Shown piece after piece: positions 1-5,595 of a stretch of 7,142 nucleotides of DNA. This stretch comes from Actinomycetota bacterium (GTDB lineage Bacteria > Actinomycetota > AC-67), in NCBI GenBank assembly GCA_005883175.1, contig VAYV01000175.1, positions 1-7,142 of the forward strand. Reading direction: 5' to 3'. The stretch's first letter is position 1, and every line of letters starts with the position of its first letter. The notes beneath the pieces were generated by a model. That model worked only from the letters and a program-made list of their open reading frames with translations. It was not told where the DNA came from and did no database searches. Both the position numbers and the translations under genes were made by a program.

Positions 1-1497
1 GGCGCCGACAAGGTCGCGCGCCAACACTCCCTGGGGAAGCTGACCGTTCGCGAACGTGTCGAGCGGCTTTTCGATGCCGGCACGTTCACCGAAACGGCAC
101 TGCTCGGCCACCAGCAGTCGCAGTCGCCGCAGATGCAAGGCAAGTTCACGCCGGCCGACGGCGTCGTCACCGGCATCGGCCGCATCGACGGCCGGCGCGT
201 GTGTCTGGTCGCGTACGACTTCACGGTGATGGCCGGCTCGATGGGCATGGTTGGCGAGCTCAAAGCCGCGCGCATGCGCGAGCTGGCGCTCCGCGAGCGC
301 ATGCCGATCGTGTGGCTCATCGACTCCGCCGGCGCGCGCATCCAAGAAGCGGCCGGCTCGATGTTCGCGCGCACCGGCGAGCTGTTCCGCGAGCAAGTCA
401 TCATGTCGGGCGTCGTGCCGCAGGTGGCCGCGATGATGGGCCCCGGCGCTGCGGGAACCGCGTACATCCCCGGCTTGGCCGACTTCGTGCCGATGGTGAA
501 GGGCGTTTCGTCGATGGCGCTCGGGGGCCCGCACTTGGTCAAGGCTGCAGTCGGTGAAGACGTCACAGAGCAAGAGATGGGCGGCTCGCAGGTGCACAAC
601 AAGATCTCCGGCGTCGCCGACCTTGAGGTCGCCGACGACGACGCGTGCCTGGACGCGATCCGGCACTACCTTTCGTTCTTCCCGCCGAACAACCGCGAGA
701 AGCCGCCGATCAAAGGCGACCTAAGAGATCCCATCGAGCGGCGTTGCGAAGAGCTGTACGACATCGTCCCGGCCAACCCGCGACAGGCGTACGACGTGCG
801 CAAGGTCATGAAGTTGCTTGCCGACGATGGCGACTTCTTCGCGATGAAGCCGGAGTGGGCGCGCTCGATCGTCACGGGCTTCGCGCGCTTCGGCGGCCGG
901 CCGGCCGGCGTCGTCGCCAATCAGCCGATGTTCCTCGGCGGCGCGATCGACGTGAACGCGGCCGACAAGGCTGCTCGATTCGTATGGTTGTGCGACGCGT
1001 TCAACATCCCTCTGGTCTTCCTTATGGATTGCCCTGGTTTCTTGGTCGGTTCTGCAGTCGAAAAGCAAGGCATCATCCGCCACGGCAGCAAGATGCTGTT
1101 CGCGGTCAGCGAAGCCACCGTGCCGAAAGTGACCGTCGTGATGCGCAAGGGATACGGCGCCGGCTACTACGTCATGAACGGGCGCGCGTACGAGCCCGAC
1201 CTGATCGTCGGCTGGCCGACCGCAGAGATCAGCGTGATGGGTCCCGAGGGCGCCGTGAACATCATCGGCCGCTCGATCCTGGAGAAGATCCCCGAAGAGG
1301 AGCGCGACGCGAAGCGCAACGAGATGATCGAAGCGGTGCGCTCGCAGATCGGCCCGTACGTCGCGGCGGGGTGGTCGTTCCTGGACGACCTGATCGATCC
1401 CGCCGACACGCGCAAGATCATCGCGGAGGCGCTAGCGCTTTCGGAAACGAAAACGATCGAGCGGCCGTGGCGAAAGCACGGAGTTCTGCCGGTCTAG
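1..1497 (+). CDS. Acyl-CoA carboxylase carboxyltransferase (beta) subunit, 5'-partial
   Basis: This is the biotin-dependent carboxyltransferase subunit of an acyl-CoA carboxylase (propionyl-, methylcrotonyl- or acetyl-CoA type); it moves CO2 from carboxybiotin to an acyl-CoA in the cytosol. The frame is open from base 1, and its first residues (QHSLGKLTVRERVERLFDAG) match the conserved family N-terminus, so the ATG at 133 is internal and the true start lies left of the window. About 498 residues are present of a usual 510-540. Visible crotonase-fold motifs are GPGAAG (about 147-152, first oxyanion loop), the GGSQVHNKISGVAD-type linker (about 194-207), CPGFLVG (about 344-350) and GYGAGYYVM (about 384-392, second oxyanion loop). 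The C-terminal RPWRKHGVLPV is typical of the family. The stop lies 9 bp before the ClpS-like gene. A free biotin carrier protein encoded at 4055 is the likely partner; no biotin carboxylase is visible. The acyl-CoA substrate cannot be assigned from sequence alone. Confidence 0.93.
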   Translation, partial: GADKVARQHSLGKLTVRERVERLFDAGTFTETALLGHQQSQSPQMQGKFTPADGVVTGIGRIDGRRVCLVAYDFTVMAGSMGMVGELKAARMRELALRERMPIVWLIDSAGARIQEAAGSMFARTGELFREQVIMSGVVPQVAAMMGPGAAGTAYIPGLADFVPMVKGVSSMALGGPHLVKAAVGEDVTEQEMGGSQVHNKISGVADLEVADDDACLDAIRHYLSFFPPNNREKPPIKGDLRDPIERRCEELYDIVPANPRQAYDVRKVMKLLADDGDFFAMKPEWARSIVTGFARFGGRPAGVVANQPMFLGGAIDVNAADKAARFVWLCDAFNIPLVFLMDCPGFLVGSAVEKQGIIRHGSKMLFAVSEATVPKVTVVMRKGYGAGYYVMNGRAYEPDLIVGWPTAEISVMGPEGAVNIIGRSILEKIPEEERDAKRNEMIEAVRSQIGPYVAAGWSFLDDLIDPADTRKIIAEALALSETKTIERPWRKHGVLPV

Positions 1498-1506
1498 GAT
1501 TCGAAA

Positions 1507-1752
1507 ATGAGTGAGGCCGCGTTGGACTGGATCGTGCGAGTGCACGACGACCCAATCACGCTTCGAGTCTACGTCGACCACGTCATCGAGAAAGTCCTCG
1601 GGTGCAGGGGGGAAGAGGCTCAATCCTTCACACGCGAAGCCCAAGCAGAGGGTCATTTCGACGTCCGAAAGAGAACTCAGGACGAAGCCGAAGAGTTCGC
1701 CGAGTTGTTCCAGTCTTACGGCCTCAGGACGACGATCGTAAGAGGCGTGTAG
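1507..1752 (+). CDS. Divergent ClpS-like protein (degenerate paralogue of the clpS at 2298)
   Basis: An 81-residue protein aligning without gaps to the canonical ClpS encoded downstream: residues 8-53 match its residues 42-87 at 16 of 46 positions by my count, and GLRTT (72-76) matches GLWAT (106-110). ClpS adaptors bind N-end-rule substrates and hand them to ClpA or ClpC. Here the pocket residues (E. coli numbering) are changed: Asn34 is Asp14, Met40 is Arg20, Val65 is Ala45 and His66 is Gln46; only Asp35 (Asp15) is kept. The N-terminal delivery extension is almost absent, with seven residues before the core. Acidic positions on the face expected to contact the Clp N-domain are partly kept (Asp59, Glu62). 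A weak AGGA overlaps the upstream stop codon, 7 nt from ATG. Codon use differs from neighbours: third-position GC about 72%, and seven of eight Arg codons are CGA, AGA or AGG. It abuts the next gene. ClpS fold is likely; classical N-degron binding is unlikely (inference). Confidence 0.8.
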   Translation: MSEAALDWIVRVHDDPITLRVYVDHVIEKVLGCRGEEAQSFTREAQAEGHFDVRKRTQDEAEEFAELFQSYGLRTTIVRGV

Positions 1753-2301
1753 ATGAAACGTTTGAGGACACCGAAGCGCATCCGGATTCCCGATGCGATC
1801 GCGTTAGGCGGTGACGTTATCGAGATCTTGTTAAGCCACCGAGAAGACGCACACGGGCTTCGGAATCTTGCGGAACATACCATCGAGCTATTCACCACGC
1901 CCACCGAACCAACGATGTGGCGACTGTTTCAAACGACGTACGACGACGATCCAGTGGCAGAGGCGAGATACGTCGAAAAGACGCGAGGCAGATTGATCGC
2001 GAGGAAGCGCGAGGATGCTACGAGGGCTATCTCTGTATTCAACACGGGGAAGCCCGGTCTGGCGTCGTTCAAGATCCGTACGGACCGTGCGCACACGCTA
2101 AACGTGCTGGGCTTCCTGGATGACGCGCGGCTGATCATGGGAACCCGGCTAAACATACAACAGGGCGAGACCAGACGCGGCGAGATCAGGCGCTTCGCGT
2201 CGCCCGATCACCCAGATCGGTTGCCGCGAAATCAGTATCTCTTTCTGACCCATCTTGAATTCAAGCTCTTGGCGGCCGTCCGTGGAGCGTTTTCGCCATG
2301 A
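1753..2301 (+). CDS. Divergent DUF2017-like protein (paralogue of the gene at 2645)
   Basis: A 182-residue protein of unknown function, homologous to the DUF2017 protein encoded downstream. Residues 57-135 align without gaps to residues 47-125 of that protein with 27 of 79 identities by my count. Shared blocks are RLF-Y-DDP (57-66), L-ARKR (81-86), GK (99-100), DARL--GTRL (124-133) and a C-terminal L-F-LTHLE helix (162-169) matching LYVYLSALE. It is mostly charged and helical, with no signal peptide or membrane segment. ATG follows the TAG of the ClpS-like gene directly, with AAGAGG at 1740-1745 as ribosome site; its TGA overlaps the next gene's ATG (ATGA), so translation is probably coupled. 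It contains two TTA leucine codons (1804-1806 and 1831-1833), and a sampled stretch (1801-1860) is 55% GC against 70% for 2881-2940 in the canonical copy. The function of DUF2017 is not known to me; a partner role with ClpS is inferred only from linkage. Confidence 0.78.
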   Translation: MKRLRTPKRIRIPDAIALGGDVIEILLSHREDAHGLRNLAEHTIELFTTPTEPTMWRLFQTTYDDDPVAEARYVEKTRGRLIARKREDATRAISVFNTGKPGLASFKIRTDRAHTLNVLGFLDDARLIMGTRLNIQQGETRRGEIRRFASPDHPDRLPRNQYLFLTHLEFKLLAAVRGAFSP

Positions 2302-2645
2302 TCTCTCGAGTGCTCAACCCCCCGCTGCCCTTTCCAGTGCTCGCGCGCGCCGAGACGATCACCGCGCCGGTCAAGGAAGAGACGCCGGACACCGACAAGG
2401 TCGCCGAACCCGAGCGGCCGTGGATCATCATCGTCTGGAACGATCCCATCAACTTGATGGCGTACGTGACCTACGTGTTGCAGAAGCTGTTCGGGTACGG
2501 GCGCGCGAAGGCGCACAAGCTGATGATGCAGGTGCACGTCGAGGGGAAGTCCGTGGTCTGGAACGGCGCGAAGGAACGCTGCGAGGCGTACGTCGCCGCG
2601 CTGCACGAGCACGGCCTGTGGGCCACGATGCAGAAGGACGATTGA
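2298..2645 (+). CDS. clpS: ATP-dependent Clp protease adaptor ClpS
   Basis: Canonical actinobacterial ClpS of 115 residues: a cytosolic adaptor that recognises proteins with destabilising N-terminal residues and delivers them to the Clp unfoldase (ClpC in actinobacteria). The core (41-113) contains WNDPINLM (47-54) and the helix YVLQKLFGY (59-67). The pocket residues are intact: Asn48, Asp49, Met54, Val79 and His80 correspond to E. coli Asn34, Asp35, Met40, Val65 and His66. GLWATM (106-111) is the usual C-terminal strand. The N-terminal 40 residues are Pro/Glu-rich and flexible, as expected for the delivery extension. The ATG overlaps the preceding stop (ATGA) with TGGAG at 2283-2287. A GTG at 2337 would give 102 residues; the first 13 codons are poorer in third-position G/C (4 of 13 end in A/T, against 5 of 102 after), so that start is possible. 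The next gene overlaps by 1 nt (TGATG). Confidence 0.95.
   Translation: MISRVLNPPLPFPVLARAETITAPVKEETPDTDKVAEPERPWIIIVWNDPINLMAYVTYVLQKLFGYGRAKAHKLMMQVHVEGKSVVWNGAKERCEAYVAALHEHGLWATMQKDD
2632..2638 (+). promoter_or_regulatory. Ribosome binding site of the DUF2017 gene
   Basis: AGAAGGA lies inside the last clpS codons, 6 nt before the ATG at 2645. Together with the 1-nt stop/start overlap it fixes the start and implies coupled translation with clpS. Confidence 0.6.
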
Positions 2646-3160
2646 TGATCGAGCATCCCTTCATGCCGCGCGGGGACGGCTCGCTCGACGTGAAGCTCAG
2701 CAGCGAGGAGGCCGAGGCCATCCGGCGCGTGGCGAACGACATCCTCGACGAGCTGAAGCAGACCGAGGATCCGGGGCTGCGCCGGCTGTTCCCGCCCGCG
2801 TACAAGGACGACCCCGACCGCAACGAGGAGTTCGAGGTCCTGACGCGCGACGACCTGCTCGCGCGCAAGCGCAACGCGGCCGAGGCGGTCGTGAAGTCGA
2901 TCGACCGCGGGAAGAACAAGCGCGGGACGTGGAGCGCGCGCCTCCAGGAAGACGTGGCGCAGGCGTGGCTCGCGTTGGTGAACGACGCGCGCTTGGTCCT
3001 CGGCACGCGGCTGGACGTCACCGAGGACATGGACCACGACCCACTGCCACCGGACGACCCGAAGGCGCCGCAGCACAACCTGTATGTGTACCTGAGTGCG
3101 TTGGAGTGGGCGTTGGTTGAAGCGCTGATGGTTGGGCTTCCGCCCGGCACCGAGGACTAA
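2645..3160 (+). CDS. DUF2017 family protein
   Basis: A 171-residue protein of the DUF2017 family, which in actinobacteria is typically encoded directly after clpS; its biochemical role is not established to my knowledge. Visible blocks are RLFPPAYKDDP (47-57), LLARKRNAAE (71-80), the helix WLALVNDARLVLGTRLDV (108-125), an acidic/proline linker (126-142) and a C-terminal helix NLYVYLSALEWALVEAL (145-161). No signal peptide, membrane segment or catalytic motif is evident; the protein looks helical and cytosolic. The ATG shares its A with the clpS stop. Codon use is strongly G/C-ended, like clpS and the flanking metabolic genes, so this appears to be the resident copy of the pair, while 1507-2301 is the divergent one. 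It ends 26 bp before the BKACE gene. Confidence 0.88.
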   Translation: MIEHPFMPRGDGSLDVKLSSEEAEAIRRVANDILDELKQTEDPGLRRLFPPAYKDDPDRNEEFEVLTRDDLLARKRNAAEAVVKSIDRGKNKRGTWSARLQEDVAQAWLALVNDARLVLGTRLDVTEDMDHDPLPPDDPKAPQHNLYVYLSALEWALVEALMVGLPPGTED

Positions 3161-3175
3161 TATCGCGCGAACTGA

Positions 3176-3181
3176 AAGGGG
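3176..3181 (+). promoter_or_regulatory. Ribosome binding site of the BKACE gene
   Basis: AAGGGG lies 5 nt before the ATG at 3187, in the 26-bp gap after the DUF2017 stop. It supports that start and leaves little room for a separate promoter. Confidence 0.6.
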
Positions 3182-3186
3182 ACAGG

Positions 3187-4053
3187 ATGGGACTCGAGGA
3201 TAAGTCGGTTATCACCGTTGCGCTGTCGGGCGTCGCCGCGAATCGCGCGCAGTGCCCCTACATCCCGTACACGCCGGAGGAGTACGCGGCGGAGTCGAAG
3301 CGCTCGTTCGAGAACGGCTGCACGATGGTCCACATCCACGCGCGCGAGCCGGACGGCACGCCGACCCACCGCGTGGGCGCCTACAAGGACATCCGCGACG
3401 CGATCCTGTCCCAAGTCCCGGAGATGATCATCAACTTCTCGACCGGCTCGGTCGGGATCCCGGTCGAGGAGCGCATCGCGCACATCCGCGAGCTGAAGCC
3501 GGACATCGGCGCGCTCAACATGGGGTCGATGAACTATGCGAAGTACTCGCCGAAACGGAAGGACTTCGTGTTCGACATGGTGTTCAGCAACCCATTCAGC
3601 GACATCATGAAGTTCCTGACGACGATGAACGACGTGGGCGTCAAGCCCGAGCTGGAATCGTTCGACTCGGGGCACATCGGGAACTCGTACCCGCTGATCG
3701 ACATGGGCGTGCTTCGCAAGCCGATCCATTACTCGCTGATCTTGGGCGTGGTCGGCGGCGCGCTGCCGACGACCGAGTCACTCGCGTTCATGAAGTCGCT
3801 GCTGCCGGAGGGGTCGGACTGGGGCGTGATCGGCGTGTCGCACGAGCAGTGGAAGCTCGCCGCCGCCGCCGCCACGCTGGGCGGGAACGTGCGCGTCGGC
3901 TACGAGGACAACTTCTACCTGCCGTCCGGTGAGATGGCGACGTCCAACGGCGAGCTGGCCGCGGCCGCCGCTTCGATCATCCGATCGACGGGGCGCGAGG
4001 TCGCTACCGCCGCCGAAGCGCGCGCGAAGATGAGCTTGCCGGCGCGGGGCTGA
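3187..4053 (+). CDS. BKACE / DUF849 family beta-keto acid cleavage enzyme
   Basis: A 288-residue TIM-barrel protein of the BKACE family (formerly DUF849; the type enzyme is Kce, 3-keto-5-aminohexanoate cleavage enzyme of lysine fermentation). These Zn enzymes react a beta-keto acid with acetyl-CoA to give acetoacetate and a new acyl-CoA. The Zn site is visible: VHIHAR (His49, His51) and VGYEDN (Glu240). Arg236 and Asp241 correspond to Kce Arg226 and Asp231, Ser85 in STGS to Ser82, and KPELESFD (153-160) to the KPEIEVFD region. The position matching Kce Glu14 is not acidic (GVAAN, 15-19) and Thr106 is Ser114 (alignment recalled, not computed), so the substrate may not be the amino-keto acid of Kce. 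Length is normal for the family. The gene is followed after 1 nt by the biotin carrier gene, suggesting joint use with a biotin-dependent carboxylase. Exact substrate unknown. Confidence 0.9.
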   Translation: MGLEDKSVITVALSGVAANRAQCPYIPYTPEEYAAESKRSFENGCTMVHIHAREPDGTPTHRVGAYKDIRDAILSQVPEMIINFSTGSVGIPVEERIAHIRELKPDIGALNMGSMNYAKYSPKRKDFVFDMVFSNPFSDIMKFLTTMNDVGVKPELESFDSGHIGNSYPLIDMGVLRKPIHYSLILGVVGGALPTTESLAFMKSLLPEGSDWGVIGVSHEQWKLAAAAATLGGNVRVGYEDNFYLPSGEMATSNGELAAAAASIIRSTGREVATAAEARAKMSLPARG

Positions 4054-4054
4054 G

Positions 4055-4270
4055 ATGGCGACAAACGTCGAAGCGGAGATGGTCGCGAACGTGTGGAAGG
4101 TGTTGGTGACGCCCGGCGCTGCGGTGGCGAGCGGGGACACGCTGGTAATCCTCGAGTCGATGAAGATGGAGATCCCGGTCGAGGCTCCGGTGGACGGAAC
4201 GGTCTCGTCGGTCAACGTGCAAGAAGGCGGCGTGGTTCAAGAAGGAGACGTGATCGCTGTCATCGACTGA
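4055..4270 (+). CDS. Free-standing biotin carboxyl carrier protein (biotinyl domain)
   Basis: A 71-residue single biotinyl-lipoyl domain. The biotinylation motif ESMKMEIPV is at 34-42, with Lys37 as the biotin attachment site. The half-domain signals are also present: a G-V-SGD turn (21-28) before it and APVDGTVSSVNVQEGG (44-59) after it. Ala-Met-Lys-Met is usual for carboxylases; Ser-Met-Lys-Met as here is common in small actinobacterial carriers. It carries carboxybiotin between a biotin carboxylase and a carboxyltransferase, most plausibly the one at 1-1497. The start is 1 nt after the BKACE stop and has only a G-rich weak ribosome site, so it is probably translated by coupling. Its last 34 bases overlap the 3' end of the oppositely oriented glycosyltransferase gene. 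A biotin carboxylase must be encoded elsewhere. Confidence 0.92.
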   Translation: MATNVEAEMVANVWKVLVTPGAAVASGDTLVILESMKMEIPVEAPVDGTVSSVNVQEGGVVQEGDVIAVID

Positions 4271-5457
4271 CCTTGGCCCGCGGTCGGCTCATCCCTCTGC
4301 TGCGCCGACCTGATCGGTAGGAACCACAGCAGGGCCGCGTACACGTAGACGTACGCGCTCTCGAGGATGTGGCCGATCACCGGCGTCTGCCACACGCGCA
4401 CCACCTTCTCGCCGAGCATCGGCAGCCGCGCGCAGAACAACGCGAAAACCACGGCCGCCCACACGACCCGACGCCTCGACGAAGCATCGCCCAGCACCAA
4501 ACCGATGACGGGCACGATCCATACGCCGGCCGCAAACCACGAGATCGGCGCGATCAGCAGCGTCGTGAGACCGACCAGGACGATCGCCGTCAGCTCGTCG
4601 CCGGCTTCGTGCGCGCGCCGCGCGCGCCACAAGCCGTACGCACCGACCATCAAGCCCACAGGGATCCACAACCAGTGCGGCCCGTGGTACCGCGAGATGA
4701 ATCCGTCCAACGTCTGATTGCTGAAGAAGCCGGGCGGCCCCGGCCTGCTCACCTTGAACGCGTCGTGGAAGAAATACTTCGCCGAGGCCGACGGCAAGAT
4801 CAGCGCCGCGCCGCCCCAGCACACCGCCAGCGTCGCAAGCGCGCGCCAAGCGGCCCGGCGCTGCCGGCTGAAGAATAGGTAGACGATGAAGAGGCCGGGC
4901 GTGATCTTGATTGCCGTTGCCAGGCCGGTGAGCACGCCTCGCCCGCGGCGAACGCGCAACAGGTCGAACAGCACCGCAGCGGCCAACACGAGGTTCACCT
5001 GCCCGAACCACAGCGTGTCGGTGACCGAGACGATCCACAACAGCACCGCGCAGAGGCAGGCCACAACCAAGACCGAATGACGCCGGAAGCGCGCGATGAG
5101 CGGCGCGAAGCCCTCGCGCACCAGGTACGCGAAGGCGAGGAACGACACCACGAACCACCCGATCATCGCCCATCGCCAGGGCCAGATCGCCAGCACGATG
5201 AACACGATCGCCGCGAACGGCGGGTACGTGAACGGCAGCCGGATCGGCATGTTGAAGTGCGCGCCGAACGCGTGCTCGTACAGTGTCTTGCCGTGCACGA
5301 CCGCGTCCCCGCCGGCTCGGTAGACGCCCAGGTCGATCGGCACGTGCCACGTGTAGCGCCAGGCGAACATCGGGACCAGGGCCGCCGCCAGGACGGCGCA
5401 GACGAGCAGCCCGTCGACCAGCACGGACGACGCGGTGAGGCCTCCCCGGGAGCGCAC
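4237..5457 (-). CDS. GT87 (DUF2029) polyprenol-phosphate-mannose-type glycosyltransferase, integral membrane
   Basis: A 406-residue multi-pass GT-C protein of the GT87/DUF2029 family, which in mycobacteria includes alpha-(1,2)-mannosyltransferases using polyprenol-phosphate-mannose to build phosphatidylinositol mannosides and lipomannan. Visible marks: IDLGVYRAGG (41-50) with the loop Asp42 expected to be catalytic, FTYPP (76-80), GQVNL (152-156), LTGLATAIKITP (176-187) and SNQTLDG (246-252). About nine to ten hydrophobic segments are apparent (roughly 11-32, 81-93, 97-113, 128-145, 153-167, 186-197, 204-222, 262-277, 290-323, 331-345, 368-382). I chose GTG at 5457 over ATG at 5568: third-position GC jumps from 20 of 37 codons upstream to 22 of 23 just after the GTG, and the upstream stretch holds an inverted repeat. 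No good Shine-Dalgarno precedes either start. The polar tail (383-406) overlaps the biotin carrier gene by 34 bp. Exact donor and acceptor are unknown. Confidence 0.88.
   Translation of the reverse strand: MRSRGGLTASSVLVDGLLVCAVLAAALVPMFAWRYTWHVPIDLGVYRAGGDAVVHGKTLYEHAFGAHFNMPIRLPFTYPPFAAIVFIVLAIWPWRWAMIGWFVVSFLAFAYLVREGFAPLIARFRRHSVLVVACLCAVLLWIVSVTDTLWFGQVNLVLAAAVLFDLLRVRRGRGVLTGLATAIKITPGLFIVYLFFSRQRRAAWRALATLAVCWGGAALILPSASAKYFFHDAFKVSRPGPPGFFSNQTLDGFISRYHGPHWLWIPVGLMVGAYGLWRARRAHEAGDELTAIVLVGLTTLLIAPISWFAAGVWIVPVIGLVLGDASSRRRVVWAAVVFALFCARLPMLGEKVVRVWQTPVIGHILESAYVYVYAALLWFLPIRSAQQRDEPTAGQGQSMTAITSPS
4282..4310 (+). terminator. Possible hairpin terminator after the biotin carrier gene
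   Basis: GGTCGGC (4282-4288) and GCCGACC (4304-4310) are perfect 7-bp arms around a 15-nt loop, 11 nt past the biotin carrier stop. No T-run follows, and the hairpin falls in the 3' coding part of the convergent gene, so a terminator role is only suggested. Confidence 0.25.
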
Positions 5458-5479
5458 GGGCGGAAGTTTATCGCGGCTG

Positions 5480-5527
5480 GGCTGGTCCCGATCTAGTCGC
5501 GTATTCGGAAGCAGATCCGGACCAGCC
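5480..5527. repeat. Imperfect inverted repeat / stem-loop in the divergent intergenic region
   Basis: GGCTGGTCC (5480-5488) pairs with GGACCAGCC (5519-5527). After one C-C mismatch the stem continues with GATCT (5490-5494) and AGATC (5513-5517), leaving an 18-nt loop; 14 of 15 positions pair. It begins 22 bp upstream of the GTG of the glycosyltransferase gene. Toward the sigma gene it is followed by a T-rich run (ATTTCTT, 5535-5541). It could be an operator for the divergent genes or a leader hairpin; the sequence does not decide. Confidence 0.55.
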
Positions 5528-5578
5528 GCCTGAGATTTCTTGCCAAGGACCGATGAATCCCGACACATCGACCAGTCG

Positions 5579-5585
5579 TAAGGGA
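5579..5585 (+). promoter_or_regulatory. Candidate ribosome binding site of the sigma factor gene
   Basis: TAAGGGA lies 10 nt before the ATG at 5596 and only 1 nt before the ATG at 5587, so it favours 5596. The third candidate, ATG 5626, has no Shine-Dalgarno at a useful distance. Confidence 0.4.
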
Positions 5586-5595
5586 CATGGCGGCG

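Noticed and set aside
133..135. ATG at 133 as the start of the carboxyltransferase
   Set aside because: The frame is open to base 1 and the 44 residues before it match the conserved family N-terminus, so the gene continues beyond the left edge.
645..1514. Long + strand frame of 289 residues inside the carboxyltransferase
   Set aside because: Arg/Gly-rich translation with no family features, fully inside a well-recognised gene in another frame.
2449..3150. Long - strand frames (233 and 201 residues) opposite clpS and DUF2017
   Set aside because: Ser/Arg-rich low-complexity translations, antisense to two recognised genes; typical high-GC shadows.
4289..5350. 353-residue - strand frame overlapping the glycosyltransferase, and + strand frames at 4367-5496
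   Set aside because: Arg/Ala/Gly-rich with no recognisable motifs; the GT87 frame in the same interval has clear membrane segments and family motifs.
5540..5568. TTGCCA (5540-5545) with ACACAT 17 bp on as a sigma-A-type promoter for the sigma factor gene
   Set aside because: The -35 match is reasonable but the -10 lacks the key leading T; too weak to list as a feature.
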